A stretch of 64,000 nt of DNA from JAAYDI01 sp052034005 (GCA_052034005.1 JBPOJB010000022.1:44355-108354), one strand, 5' to 3'. Counted from the first letter of the stretch, positions 53,571-62,390 are shown. Translations and numbers: made by a program. The notes: a model not told the origin generated them from the letters alone.

Positions 53571-54293
53571 TCAGGTGGCTGACACGGCGCTGTTAAGCAG
53601 CACACGGTTACGGTTCGGCTCGTCCGACTGGATCCGCCCGTCGCGCAGCCGGATGATACGCTTGGTGTGCTTGGCCACGTCATCCTCGTGCGTGACCATG
53701 ATGATGGTCTTGCCCTGGCGGCTGAGTTCTTCGAAGATCAGCAGGATTTCTTCGGTGGTTCTGGTGTCGAGGTTTCCGGTCGGCTCGTCGGCGAGGATGA
53801 AGTAGGGGTCGTTCACGAGGCTGCGCGCGATGGCCACGCGTTGTTGCTGGCCGCCCGAGAGCTGTGTGGGGCGATGGGTGAGCCGGTCGGCCAACCCGAC
53901 CATTTCGGCCAGGCGCAAGCAGCGTTCGCGGTCCTCGGGTGCCAACCGCCCCTGGTAGTAGAGGGGGACTTCGATGTTCTCGACGACCGTCAGTTGGGGG
54001 ATCAAGTTATACGACTGGAACACGAACCCGATGCTGGTGGCCCGCGTGCGCGACAGCTGGTCGTCGTTCATCAGGCTCACATCGTCGTCGCCCAGGAAGA
54101 GCGAGCCGCTGGTGGGCCGGTCCAGGCATCCGAGGACGTTGAGCAGCGTGCTCTTGCCCGACCCGGACGGGCCCATGATCGACACGTAGTCGCCGACCGG
54201 CACATCGAACGTCACGCCGCGCAGCGCGTGGACGGTCTCCCCCTTGAGGACGTAGTCTTTCTTGAGATCGACGAGTCGGGCCGCGACAACCAT
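53571..54293 (-). CDS. MacB/LolD-type ABC ATPase without adjacent permease
   Basis: A 240-residue ATPase with Walker A GPSGSGKST, LSGGQQQRVAIARSL signature, Walker B YFILADEPTGNLD and switch His in VTHEDDVAKH. The NLDTRTTEEIL segment and overall length place it in the LolD/MacB/FtsE-like group that powers lipoprotein release or mechanotransmission-type systems. ATG 54293 has TGGAG 9 nt upstream. No FtsX/MacB-like membrane subunit lies on either side, so the partner is encoded elsewhere or has been separated. It lies downstream of the topoisomerase VI genes on the same strand. Confidence 0.85.
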   Translation of the reverse strand: MVVAARLVDLKKDYVLKGETVHALRGVTFDVPVGDYVSIMGPSGSGKSTLLNVLGCLDRPTSGSLFLGDDDVSLMNDDQLSRTRATSIGFVFQSYNLIPQLTVVENIEVPLYYQGRLAPEDRERCLRLAEMVGLADRLTHRPTQLSGGQQQRVAIARSLVNDPYFILADEPTGNLDTRTTEEILLIFEELSRQGKTIIMVTHEDDVAKHTKRIIRLRDGRIQSDEPNRNRVLLNSAVSAT

Positions 54294-54358
54294 CCGGCAG
54301 TACTCCAGCGGTAGAGGAGTCTCTATTGTACACCAGGCCCGGGCGGGCACGAACCGTG

Positions 54359-55516
54359 CTAATCCAGAAAGTCCCCTTCCTGGAGCCGTTGCGGGACATA
54401 GACCTCGGTGACGTAGCTGATGTCCTTGCTGATGAGGGCTTCCACTTCGAGTTTGAAGCCGTTGCGGAGCATCAGTTCGATTTCCTTCTGCCAGGCCTTT
54501 TTCTTCTCGAACCACGGGTACTTGGCGATCTGCTTGGCGCGGCGGACATCGGTATCCTTCAGGTTGATCTTGACGCTGGGCGAGAGCTCGCAGCGTTCGA
54601 AGTCCTTGCTGCGCAGGCCGATGTAGCGGGCGTCGGGGATGGCCATCCGCTTCGATTCGTAGGCCAGGTTGATCGAGCCCTGCTTGATGACGCTGTAGAT
54701 GTAGTATCCCCAGGGGTCGTTATCCAGGAGGCAGTAGACGGGCAGTTGCAGTTCGTTGTGCAGCCGGTTGAGCATGCGGCGGACGCCGCGCGGCGGCTGG
54801 CCGCCGCCGTGCGTGAGGATGCACTGGTGGGTGCGCCAGAACTTGTCCTCGTTGAAGCGGCTCCAGACCGTGTCTTTTTCGACATGCAGGATGAACCGGG
54901 CCTGGTGTTCCTTGAACACCATCCGGTGCGGCTCGACGATGGAGGGGATGCTGTACCCGCCGGACCCCATCCGCGCGCAGTCGATCTCGTCGCCGCTGTC
55001 GACCAGCACGATGGGGCCGACCATGGAGCCGGCGCTCTTGGCGTACAAGTGCAGCTCCTCGCGCATGGCGTTGAGCATGACTTCCACATCTTCGATCACC
55101 GGGTCGCAGTCGTCTTGCGAATCGAACGTCTCCTCCTTGGTGCCGGCGATGGTGTGTTTGAGCATGTAGAACAGGCCACGGATGCTCGTCGTCTTGCCCT
55201 GTTCGACGAGCCGTTTGCAGCCGCTGCCGACCAGCATCGTCTGCATGTAGCTCTTGGCCTGCGACAGATTGAACAGTTCGCGGCGGTTCTTGCCGCTGCC
55301 CATCTCGATGAACCGCTTCGACCGGTTGTACTGCACGTTGCTCAACGACCGCGAGGGGACGTCCAGATGCGGCGCCTTGCGGCGCGCGGCCATCTCCACG
55401 ACGCCATCGGCCAGTTCCGTGAGCGATTGCAGCGTGCGCTGGTCCTGCGGCGTGAGCACCGCGCCCGCGCCGGGGTCGGAGGGGGCGGCAGTTCGGCGTC
55501 GCGTCTTCTTGGCCAT
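54359..55516 (-). CDS. DNA topoisomerase VI subunit A (Spo11-like)
   Basis: A 385-residue protein that cleaves both DNA strands and, with subunit B, relaxes and decatenates DNA using ATP. The catalytic tyrosine is Tyr117 in TTSIRGLFYMLKHT (winged-helix CAP domain). The Toprim domain is intact: Glu in ILHVEKDTVW and the acidic pair in CLLDNDPWGYYIY. Two starts are possible: ATG 55516 (MAKKTRRR), or TTG 55570, which overlaps the stop of the subunit B gene and has GGAG upstream. Gene order B then A matches archaeal top6B-top6A. Topoisomerase VI is standard in archaea and plants and rare in bacteria. Confidence 0.92.
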   Translation of the reverse strand: MAKKTRRRTAAPSDPGAGAVLTPQDQRTLQSLTELADGVVEMAARRKAPHLDVPSRSLSNVQYNRSKRFIEMGSGKNRRELFNLSQAKSYMQTMLVGSGCKRLVEQGKTTSIRGLFYMLKHTIAGTKEETFDSQDDCDPVIEDVEVMLNAMREELHLYAKSAGSMVGPIVLVDSGDEIDCARMGSGGYSIPSIVEPHRMVFKEHQARFILHVEKDTVWSRFNEDKFWRTHQCILTHGGGQPPRGVRRMLNRLHNELQLPVYCLLDNDPWGYYIYSVIKQGSINLAYESKRMAIPDARYIGLRSKDFERCELSPSVKINLKDTDVRRAKQIAKYPWFEKKKAWQKEIELMLRNGFKLEVEALISKDISYVTEVYVPQRLQEGDFLD

Positions 55517-55566
55517 GGTCGGGTCATCCTGCGAGAGGCGCGGCGCGGGGCGGCGCGGCGCGCGGT

Positions 55567-57705
55567 TCAAAACAGTCTCCGCTGCGGCTCGGGCGGGGGC
55601 GGGGCGGCGAGCACGAAGTCCTCGGCCTGCTGTTCGACAATCAACACGTTGTCGCCGTAATCCGCGGCCTCGTCCTGGCCGTCCGCCACGCGCCGGCCGC
55701 GCTCGTCAAACCGCGCGTCGGCCTCGGCGGTCTTCTTCTTGGCGACCTCCAGCAGCTGTGCATACAGGCTGTCGCGGTCGGCCCCGTTGATGGTGCTCAC
55801 TGCCGAGGCGACTTCGCCCAGGTAGCGGAGGAAGATGTTGCGCCGTTCGCCCTCCTGGGCGGCCCGCTGGCGCCGCCGCAGGTACATGCCGAGCTTGCGC
55901 CCCACCGCCTGCAGGCCAAGGCGCAGCTCCTTCTCGATCTCCGGGTAGCCGGCGATCGCCTCCTTCGATTCACTGGTAAACGGCACCCATACGCTGGCGA
56001 TGTGGACCATCACGCTCACCGGGCCGTTGGGCAACGAGCCGCGCGATTGGCTCAGGCCATACGCGCGCCAGTTCGTGTTGATCACCGCTTCCGTGATCGC
56101 GCAGTCGCGCTGCTTGAACTGGAGCGGCACGCGGTTCGCATAGCGCAGCACCTGGATCGACTGGCCCTCCGATACATTCACGTTCCGCATGGCGTGGTGC
56201 AGCGTCTGGATGTCTTCACGCGACAGCTTGCCGGGCGAGGTGCGCGTGCCGAACTCGGCCTCCCGGATGATCTGATCGGCGGCGACCGGCCCGATCCCCT
56301 CGAACGTGTTGATCAGGAACTGCCGCAAGGTGCGGGCGTCGCTCTCATGCAGCAGCTTCTGGAGCAGTTCGAGCGAGATCTTCTGCACGGCGCTGGTGCC
56401 CCCATAGGCCAGCCCCACCTCGATCTGGAACGGGTTGCCGCGATACACGGCCGGCGGTCGGGTGCTGGCACAGTAGAACTCGCCGGGCACCACGTGGTGC
56501 AGGCCTTTCAGGAGCAGTTCCTCGCCGATCGGGACCACGCAGTCGGTGGCCGGCGCGCTGATCTTCGTCTGCTGGATGGCCTGGAACAACGAGTCCGCTT
56601 CTTCCCGGCCGATCTTGCGCGTCGAAGCGCGGGGGCTCAGCTTCGCCGCCTGGCAGATGCGGCGCGCCACGGACGGACTGACGCGCGAGAAGGAGCTCGC
56701 CAGGAACTGCGTGATGGTGGTTGCCTTGGTGGCCTTGAGCATGGTCACCAGGCGACCCAGCTCCACACCGTAGGGATGCGGCTTGATCTCCTTCGGCTCC
56801 GCGGGCAGCAGGGACGTGGACCGGCGATAGGTCGTCTGGACGCCTTCGGGGTCCGTATAATGCAGCGTGACGTGGGGGTTGGCGATCGCGGTCTGCTGCA
56901 GGTAATCGTCCACGCTCCCGCGGCCGCGCTGGTACTTCCCCTCCAATTCGATCGTCACGCGCGTGCCGCTGGCCACCTCCGCCGCCGGCCGGCCGTCCTC
57001 CGGCGGATCGTAGTGCGACGCCCACTCGATGCCGTGACGCTGCATGTACGCCAGCCCGGGCGCGCCCGGCGGGATGTCCACCCCCTCGCCGCGCCCGTTG
57101 AGGATCTCCGGGTTGTTCTTCTTCGTGTCGATCTGGATTTCGTAATAATGGGCGGCCTTTTTCGACGAGATCTTCGAGATGATCTTCACCGGCTTGCCGG
57201 TGGTCAGCATGCCGTACATGCCCGCCGCGCTGATCCCGATCCCCTGCTGGCCCCGACTCATCCGCAGCCGGTGGAACTTGGACCCGTAGAGCAGTTTTCC
57301 GAAGATGAGCGGGATCTGGGCCTTCATGATGCCCGGACCGTTGTCCTGCACCGCGACGCGGAACCGGTCCGCCTGCGTCTGTTCCAGGTGCACCCAGACC
57401 TCCGGGACAATCCCAGCCTCCTCGCACGCGTCCAACGAGTTGTCCACCGCCTCCTTGACCGTCGTGAGCAGCGCTTTGCGAAGGTTGTCGAACCCCAGAA
57501 GGTGGCGGTTCTTGGCAAAGAACTCGCTGACCGAGATGTCGCGCTGCTTGGCCGCCAGCGTTTCGGCCGTGACTCGCCGTCGCGGCCGGCCATTGCCGGA
57601 GGGCGGGTCGGCGCCGTCGGACGCCTGGCCGTTGTCGGGCGCGACCGCACGAGGGTTAGTTGTCCCGGGATGACCGGTCTGGGATCGACGTTTCACCGTG
57701 GCCAA
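55567..57705 (-). CDS. DNA topoisomerase VI subunit B (GHKL ATPase)
   Basis: A 712-residue ATPase subunit. GHKL motifs are intact: EAVDNSLDACEEAG (catalytic Glu and Asn89), DNGPGI (121-126) and RGQQGIGISAAGMYG (151-165). A helix-two-turn-helix region (FEGIGPVAADQIIREAEF) and the transducer domain (PVSVMVHIASVWVPFTSESKEA) follow. The N-terminal 60 residues and the C-terminal 80 residues (Pro-rich end) are extra to the core. The TTG start at 57705 is supported by AAGGAG 9 nt upstream; no ATG fits. It precedes subunit A on the same strand, probably as an operon. ATP binding drives strand passage by the A2B2 complex. Confidence 0.92.
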   Translation of the reverse strand: MATVKRRSQTGHPGTTNPRAVAPDNGQASDGADPPSGNGRPRRRVTAETLAAKQRDISVSEFFAKNRHLLGFDNLRKALLTTVKEAVDNSLDACEEAGIVPEVWVHLEQTQADRFRVAVQDNGPGIMKAQIPLIFGKLLYGSKFHRLRMSRGQQGIGISAAGMYGMLTTGKPVKIISKISSKKAAHYYEIQIDTKKNNPEILNGRGEGVDIPPGAPGLAYMQRHGIEWASHYDPPEDGRPAAEVASGTRVTIELEGKYQRGRGSVDDYLQQTAIANPHVTLHYTDPEGVQTTYRRSTSLLPAEPKEIKPHPYGVELGRLVTMLKATKATTITQFLASSFSRVSPSVARRICQAAKLSPRASTRKIGREEADSLFQAIQQTKISAPATDCVVPIGEELLLKGLHHVVPGEFYCASTRPPAVYRGNPFQIEVGLAYGGTSAVQKISLELLQKLLHESDARTLRQFLINTFEGIGPVAADQIIREAEFGTRTSPGKLSREDIQTLHHAMRNVNVSEGQSIQVLRYANRVPLQFKQRDCAITEAVINTNWRAYGLSQSRGSLPNGPVSVMVHIASVWVPFTSESKEAIAGYPEIEKELRLGLQAVGRKLGMYLRRRQRAAQEGERRNIFLRYLGEVASAVSTINGADRDSLYAQLLEVAKKKTAEADARFDERGRRVADGQDEAADYGDNVLIVEQQAEDFVLAAPPPPEPQRRLF

Positions 57706-58152
57706 CGCTTGCTACTCCTTGCCCTGCGGGGACTCCGTTCTGGCACGGGGGGGAACCCACGCCAGCGGGCAGAACCCGCCACGGCGCGGATCGGCTGGGT
57801 GTGCGGGAAGACGGGTTCCAACGGTACCGATTATAGCGGTTAGGCAGGCCGCCTCCCAGCCTGCTTTTGTCCTGGGACCGTTCCAACTGATCCGTTTGTT
57901 CCAAACCGCAAATAAACCTGTACGGATGCCCCGGAGTTGACCGAGAAAACCTAATGGGTTCTGTGGCTGGCGCCACATCCCCGTACTTGAGAAGCCCCAG
58001 CGCGAGGATCACTGACCACCGGAGTGGTTTCCCCGCGGCCCTACCACGAGACCCGCCAGGTGCCTGGACCGCTGGCCGACCCCGCCGGGTCGGTCGCGCA
58101 TCCGACCCGCCATCGGTCGCATTCCCCGCAGACGACATACAGGAGCGTTTCG
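57706..58152. other. 447-bp intergenic region
   Basis: It separates the topoisomerase VI operon (minus) from a small secreted protein gene (plus). A hairpin GCAGGC / GCCTGC (57844-57864) is followed by TTTT and could be a small intrinsic terminator or attenuator on the plus strand, though no plus-strand gene precedes it. No tRNA, small RNA or convincing promoter was recognised, and the open frames here look random. Confidence 0.3.
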
Positions 58153-58638
58153 ATGCCTCGGAAATACGGAACCACCATGCTGTTGGCCGCCGCGCTGGTC
58201 GTCGGCACATGTGTCAACCTTGTCGGCACGGCCCAGGTGACCGCCCAGGAGGATGCCTGTTGCCCGGATTGCTGCCCCGGCCGGTGCCCGGTGCTGGGTA
58301 ATGGGCCGCTGTCACGGCTCAACGACCTGCACAACAGCGACATCACGAACTGCCGGCCGCGCACGTACGGCCAGCCGGACCTGTTCTACAACTACTACGT
58401 ACCCGACACGTGCGGAGGCGTTCCGGCCGCCATGTACCTCGCGCCGCGGCCGGTCCCGGCGTGGGTCGGGCACACGTACTACACCTATCAGCCCGTTCTG
58501 CCGCACGAGCTGCTCTACCCACACCATCGCACCTACTTCCGCTACTACGATCAAGGGCGCGGGCTGACACGCACGAGCGTCTCCTGGTACCGCCCGCCGC
58601 TGTCCGGCCTGCCCGCCCATATCCGGATCGCACGTTAG
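58153..58638 (+). CDS. small secreted Cys/Tyr-rich protein
   Basis: A 161-residue protein with a signal peptide (TTMLLAAALVVGTCVNLVGTA). The ATG at 58153 has AGGAG 7 nt upstream. The mature part begins with a Cys cluster (EDACCPDCCPGRCP) and is rich in Tyr, Pro and His (for example LFYNYYVPDTCGG, VGHTYYTYQPVLP, YPHHRTYFRYYDQG). The composition suggests an extracellular structural or cell-wall-associated role, but no family is recognised. It is followed after 37 bp by a second small protein with similar features. Confidence 0.7.
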   Translation: MPRKYGTTMLLAAALVVGTCVNLVGTAQVTAQEDACCPDCCPGRCPVLGNGPLSRLNDLHNSDITNCRPRTYGQPDLFYNYYVPDTCGGVPAAMYLAPRPVPAWVGHTYYTYQPVLPHELLYPHHRTYFRYYDQGRGLTRTSVSWYRPPLSGLPAHIRIAR

Positions 58639-58675
58639 CGGCCGGAGTTTCCGTACCGACGAGGGGATTCGACCC

Positions 58676-59053
58676 ATGAGAAAAAACGTGTTCTGCCTGA
58701 CGCTGGCCGCCGCCCTCCTGTCCCTTGCGCTGCCCGACGCGTCCGCCGGTTGTCCGCGGTGCGTCGCCAACACGTGGGGCGAGCGATTTGCACGGACGAT
58801 GCCGTGGCACGGCCAGTACTACTATGCGCCCTGGGGTGCGCCCGTGGCGCTCGTGGTGCCACCCACAGCCAACATGCACACCAGCATGGGGTGGGGCGTC
58901 ACCCAGACCGAAATGATGCCGATCTACCACCAGTTCCGCCGTCCGTATCCAGGAGACGGGGCCGGCACGGGCGTCGGCTTCCTGTCCACACCGCGGTGGC
59001 CGAGCCACACCGATCAGTTCGGCGTGTATTACGTCCGCGGCCCGTGGAAATAG
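58676..59053 (+). CDS. small secreted Tyr/Pro-rich protein
   Basis: A 125-residue protein with a signal peptide (NVFCLTLAAALLSLALPDASA) and a GAGGGG ribosome site 9 nt before the ATG. The mature part starts with CPRC and is rich in Trp, Tyr, Met and Pro (GQYYYAPWGAPVALVVPP, FGVYYVRGPWK). It appears to be a partner of the preceding Cys/Tyr-rich gene and may share its promoter. Function is unknown; a protein of the outer cell wall is one possibility. Confidence 0.7.
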   Translation: MRKNVFCLTLAAALLSLALPDASAGCPRCVANTWGERFARTMPWHGQYYYAPWGAPVALVVPPTANMHTSMGWGVTQTEMMPIYHQFRRPYPGDGAGTGVGFLSTPRWPSHTDQFGVYYVRGPWK

Positions 59054-59103
59054 CGGAACGCCTCGGACCGCCGATCGACACGCGTCGAGGAATCACTACG
59101 GAT

Positions 59104-59135
59104 CGGGCGGCCGGGCTACTCATGCCGGCCGCCCG
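59104..59135. terminator. 11-bp stem hairpin between convergent genes
   Basis: CGGGCGGCCGG and CCGGCCGCCCG are exact complements separated by 10 nt. The structure lies between the secreted-protein gene (plus) and the exported methyltransferase (minus), so it can end transcription from both sides. There is no T-tract. Confidence 0.55.
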
Positions 59136-59142
59136 CTGCCGT

Positions 59143-59766
59143 TTACTCTCCGTCCTGCTCGGGCAGTTCCTCTTTGAACGGCAGCCTGTAGAGAATCAGG
59201 ATGTGCTCGGCGCCCGTCTCCTTGGACACGAGCGTCTTGACCGCGTCCGGCGTCACGTTCTTGAAGCGGTAGTCGTGCGAGATGATGCGCGTGCCCGGCT
59301 TGAGCTTGGCGATCTTCGGCTGGAGCCGTTCCAACATGCCGGGCAACAGGTACATGGGCAGCACGGTCGCCTCGCTCAGGTCGGCCTCGAACAGGTCCTC
59401 TTCCTTGATCGTCACCAGGTCCGACACACCGTTCTCCTTGGCGTTGTCGCGCGCCTTCTGAGCGAGTTCCGGGACGATCTCGAAACCGACCCCGCGACAC
59501 CCGCGCTTCCTGGCCGCCTGGACCACGATCCGCCCATCGCCGCAGCCCAGGTCGTAGATCACGTCGCTTTTCTGGACTTGGGCCATCTCCAGCATCTTCT
59601 CGACGATATCGTGCGGCGTGGGCACGTAGACGCACTCGGGACCTTTCTTCGGTTTCGGCTGGTCCGGGCTCGAGCCGTCGGCGAACAAGGACGCCGGCCG
59701 GCCGCACAGAACACAACCTGTGACGAGTATCCAAGATGCAATCGCGATCGAACTGATGTGCCGCAT
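59143..59766 (-). CDS. SAM-dependent methyltransferase with export signal
   Basis: A 207-residue protein with a clear class I methyltransferase core: VIYDLGCGDGRIVVQAA (motif I) and GVGFEIVPELAQKARDNA, followed by EEDLFEADLSEATVLPMYLL. Unusually it begins with a signal-like segment (SIAIASWILVTGCVLCG) that contains a lipobox-like Cys, which implies location outside the cytoplasm, where SAM is not expected. Comparable exported methyltransferases occur in planctomycetes as far as I recall, possibly facing the paryphoplasm. It follows the LRR lipoprotein gene by 52 bp on the same strand. Confidence 0.75.
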   Translation of the reverse strand: MRHISSIAIASWILVTGCVLCGRPASLFADGSSPDQPKPKKGPECVYVPTPHDIVEKMLEMAQVQKSDVIYDLGCGDGRIVVQAARKRGCRGVGFEIVPELAQKARDNAKENGVSDLVTIKEEDLFEADLSEATVLPMYLLPGMLERLQPKIAKLKPGTRIISHDYRFKNVTPDAVKTLVSKETGAEHILILYRLPFKEELPEQDGE

Positions 59767-59818
59767 GGCGGTGGCTCCGCGATGGAAAGTGCCCCAGTAG
59801 TCCAGATCCGTTTACCGA

Positions 59819-60658
59819 CTATTCCCCGTCGCCGAAAATGGCCAGTTTCGGCAAACGCTCTTCCAACTCCTTGGTTTTCTTGGTGTCCATGTTGCATCCG
59901 TACACGTACAGCATGCGCAAATCCAGCAGGCCCACCAGTTCGAAAAGCTCGGTGGCTCGGACGTCGCAGCGCGAGATGTTCAGCACGCGCAGTTTGGCGA
60001 ACGGTCGCAGATAGGCCATGCTGGCGCCGGTCACGCGCGTGTCGGACAACACCAGCGTGTCCAGCTCTTTCAGGCCCTGCAGCTCCTTGATCGCCGCATC
60101 GGTGATCTCGGTTCCGGCCAGGTTGATCACCTCCAGTTTCGACAACTTCCGGATATGCGCGATGCCTTGGTCGTCGATCTTCGTGTTCCGGAGCGACAGC
60201 GCTTTCAAGCCGGTCAGCTTCTCCAGGGCGGCCAGCCCGGCGTCTGTGAGCCGGATGTCGTCCAGGTACAACCGCTGGAGCTTGGCCAGGCCGCCCAGGT
60301 GCGCCATGCCGGCGTCGTCCACGGCCCCGCCCGTGATCTCAACCGCCTCCAGGCAGGGCAGTTTCCTGAGGTGCTGGAGGTCGTCGTTCGTGACTTTGGA
60401 CTCCGTGAACTCCACGAGCCGTACATGCCCCTGGTCGTTCCGGTCGATGATGGCGCCGAGGTTCTCGAGCGCCTCGATCGCGGCCACCTCGCCGGCATCC
60501 ACGCTCGGCGGCGACTCCGGGGCAACCACCGGCGACGCATCCGACGTGCGCTGCGGACGGTGCGGCGACGCCTCGCCCAGCGACTGCCCGGGGCCGCACC
60601 CGGCTATGCAGATCGCCATCACCAACACGAGATTCGCAAGTGCGTGTGTCATACCCAT
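59819..60658 (-). CDS. leucine-rich-repeat lipoprotein
   Basis: A 279-residue lipoprotein: NLVLVMAICIAGC gives the signal and lipobox. From about residue 90 there are seven LRR units of the bacterial LxxLxLxxTxITDAGLAxL type (LQRLYLDDIRLTDAGLAAL, LKALSLRNTKIDDQGIAHI, LEVINLAGTEITDAAIKEL, LDTLVLSDTRVTGASMAYL). Repeats of this kind bind proteins; the partner is unknown. Start is Met1 (60658) or Met3; both lie close to AUAGG. The VWA gene ends directly upstream on the same strand, so the two are one unit. Confidence 0.82.
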   Translation of the reverse strand: MGMTHALANLVLVMAICIAGCGPGQSLGEASPHRPQRTSDASPVVAPESPPSVDAGEVAAIEALENLGAIIDRNDQGHVRLVEFTESKVTNDDLQHLRKLPCLEAVEITGGAVDDAGMAHLGGLAKLQRLYLDDIRLTDAGLAALEKLTGLKALSLRNTKIDDQGIAHIRKLSKLEVINLAGTEITDAAIKELQGLKELDTLVLSDTRVTGASMAYLRPFAKLRVLNISRCDVRATELFELVGLLDLRMLYVYGCNMDTKKTKELEERLPKLAIFGDGE

Positions 60659-60659
60659 C

Positions 60660-61418
60660 CTATTGCAATGGCAGCCGTGTTACGTCCACGTAGACATATT
60701 GCCCATGATTCTGCTCCGCCAGGCGCGCCAGGAAATTCGCAACGCCCGGATCCGGCCCCACACCGAACTCCACGACGTTGATCGTCGCTCCAACCCGCTC
60801 GTTGCGGCGCAGGATGTCCGCCAGCTCCTTAGCCGACAGCGGCGGCTCGCCGGCATCCGTCACCAGGAAGATCACGTCCGGCCGCATGCCCAGCGCGAGC
60901 TTCAGCGCGTCCATGTGCCGCGTCCCGCCGTTGGCCTCCATGCGACGCACAAAGGACTCTGCCCGCCGCTTGGTCGCCGCGTCTGCAAATAACATCCGCG
61001 GGTTCTGCGGGTAGTTCGGATTAAAGACCGTCGGCCGGTCATTGTAAAACACAATCTGGAACCGGTGAATCCGATCAAGGTCCGCCAGGCTGGCCAGCAG
61101 CTCCCGCTTGGCGCCCGCCAGAGGTCGGCCACCAAAATCGTTCATGCTGTTCGAGCGGTCGAAGACATACACGAAACTGGTGCCCGTCGCGTGCGAGCCG
61201 AAGACGCTGGTTTCCACCTGGTCGCTGCCGAGTCGTGGCGGGTCAGCGGGCTTTCTGGACGCGCCGGGCGCATCGGCGGGCTCGGCCTGGGCGCCGGGGC
61301 CGGCCGCGGCCGGCCGGTCGTCCGGTCTTGCCGGCGCTTGCTGGCCGATGGCGGACAGGGGCAAGAGCAGCACGAGCAATGCCGCGCCGAGCGCCGCCGC
61401 GCGAGTCCGGCTGGACAT
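60660..61418 (-). CDS. secreted von Willebrand A (VWA)-like protein
   Basis: A 252-residue exported protein. A signal segment (AALGAALLVLLLPLSAIG) is followed by an Ala/Pro-rich linker, then a VWA domain with an intact MIDAS: FVYVFDRSNSMN (DxSxS), a Thr in NGGTRHMDAL, and Asp in VIFLVTDAGEPP. It should bind a metal-dependent protein ligand. ATG 61418 opens the signal segment; an earlier start at 61526 or 61505 would add 29-36 residues. It is the first gene of a VWA - LRR - methyltransferase set. Confidence 0.78.
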   Translation of the reverse strand: MSSRTRAAALGAALLVLLLPLSAIGQQAPARPDDRPAAAGPGAQAEPADAPGASRKPADPPRLGSDQVETSVFGSHATGTSFVYVFDRSNSMNDFGGRPLAGAKRELLASLADLDRIHRFQIVFYNDRPTVFNPNYPQNPRMLFADAATKRRAESFVRRMEANGGTRHMDALKLALGMRPDVIFLVTDAGEPPLSAKELADILRRNERVGATINVVEFGVGPDPGVANFLARLAEQNHGQYVYVDVTRLPLQ

Positions 61419-61516
61419 CGCTTGCCCGGCTGGTCGATCTTCCTCTAAGCACGCGATGCGCAGCGATGGCCACCGGGTTGCATGCGGGAGCAGCAGCAGG
61501 TGCATATTCACAACCG

Positions 61517-61529
61517 CTTGTGTCACAAG
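61517..61529. promoter_or_regulatory. CTTGTG-T-CACAAG palindrome upstream of the VWA gene
   Basis: A perfect 6-bp inverted repeat around one base, about 100 bp upstream of the preferred VWA start. It could be an operator for the minus-strand operon. A TTTTTTTT run with a preceding GC-rich stem at 61668-61717 between this site and def might attenuate transcription into def. Confidence 0.3.
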
Positions 61530-61732
61530 AGATTAGGGCCCTTCCCCTGGTTCCAGTCTAGGGCGTGGTACGCGCGGCGTCAACGTGTTCCAGGCCGGCT
61601 CGACATCCGGATCTCCCTGGACCTGGACGATCTGAGGGCTTAACCTTGCAGAGGGTCCGGGACGTGCGTCCGGTGGGCTGTCCGCCGGCGCTCGGGTGTT
61701 GTCGTCCGGTTTTTTTTATGGCTTGAGGTGCC

Positions 61733-62338
61733 ATGGCCCCCGTCTGTGATCACGCGACTCTCCAGATCGTCCATTATCCGCACCCGACATTGCGGAGGAT
61801 ATCGAAGCCCGTACGACGGGTGGATACCCTGCTGCGCGACACCGTGCGGCGCATGTTCGAGCTGATGTATGAGGCCCGCGGGATCGGATTGGCTGCCAAC
61901 CAAGTGGATCTGCCGCTGCGTTTCTTCATTGTCAACGTGAAGGGCGATCCGATCGAAGGGGAGGAGTTGGTGTTCATCAACCCGGTCTTGAGCCGCCCCA
62001 AGGGTCGGGAGGAGGCCGAAGAAGGCTGCCTGAGCCTGCCCGACCTGTATGGCAAGGTCATCCGCCCCAAACGCATCCGCGTCAACGCGTTCGGCCTGGA
62101 CGGGCAGGAGATCAACACGGATCTGGAAGGCATGTTGGCGCGGGTCGTGCAGCATGAAACCGACCATCTGGACGGCGTGGTGTTCACCGACCGCATGAGC
62201 GCGGACGATCAACAGGACGTCGCCGGTCCGCTCGAGGCTTTCGAAACGGACTTCGCGAGCCGCCGTCAACTCGCGGAGATCCCCAGCGACGCGGAGATTC
62301 AAGCCCGGCTGCTGGAGTGGGAGAAACGCTACTGCTGA
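61733..62338 (+). CDS. def: peptide deformylase
   Basis: A 201-residue metalloenzyme that removes the formyl group from N-terminal formyl-methionine of new proteins. All three active-site motifs are present: GIGLAANQ, EEGCLSLP (metal-binding Cys) and QHETDHLDG (HExxH). GAGG lies 4 nt before the ATG. The C-terminal 30-residue extension (ETDFASRRQLAEIPSDAE) is charged and beyond the usual core. It is followed after 52 bp by fmt, the enzyme that adds the formyl group; the def-fmt pairing is common. Confidence 0.96.
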   Translation: MAPVCDHATLQIVHYPHPTLRRISKPVRRVDTLLRDTVRRMFELMYEARGIGLAANQVDLPLRFFIVNVKGDPIEGEELVFINPVLSRPKGREEAEEGCLSLPDLYGKVIRPKRIRVNAFGLDGQEINTDLEGMLARVVQHETDHLDGVVFTDRMSADDQQDVAGPLEAFETDFASRRQLAEIPSDAEIQARLLEWEKRYC

Positions 62339-62390
62339 GTCCCGGACACGGTACGCGCGCACGTTGCGGAGTCGCGGTGGAGCCACGCCG

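Noticed and set aside
57844..57868. Intrinsic terminator GCAGGC...GCCTGC-TTTT
   Set aside because: The stem is only 6 bp, and no plus-strand gene lies upstream that would need it; kept only as a note in the intergenic entry.
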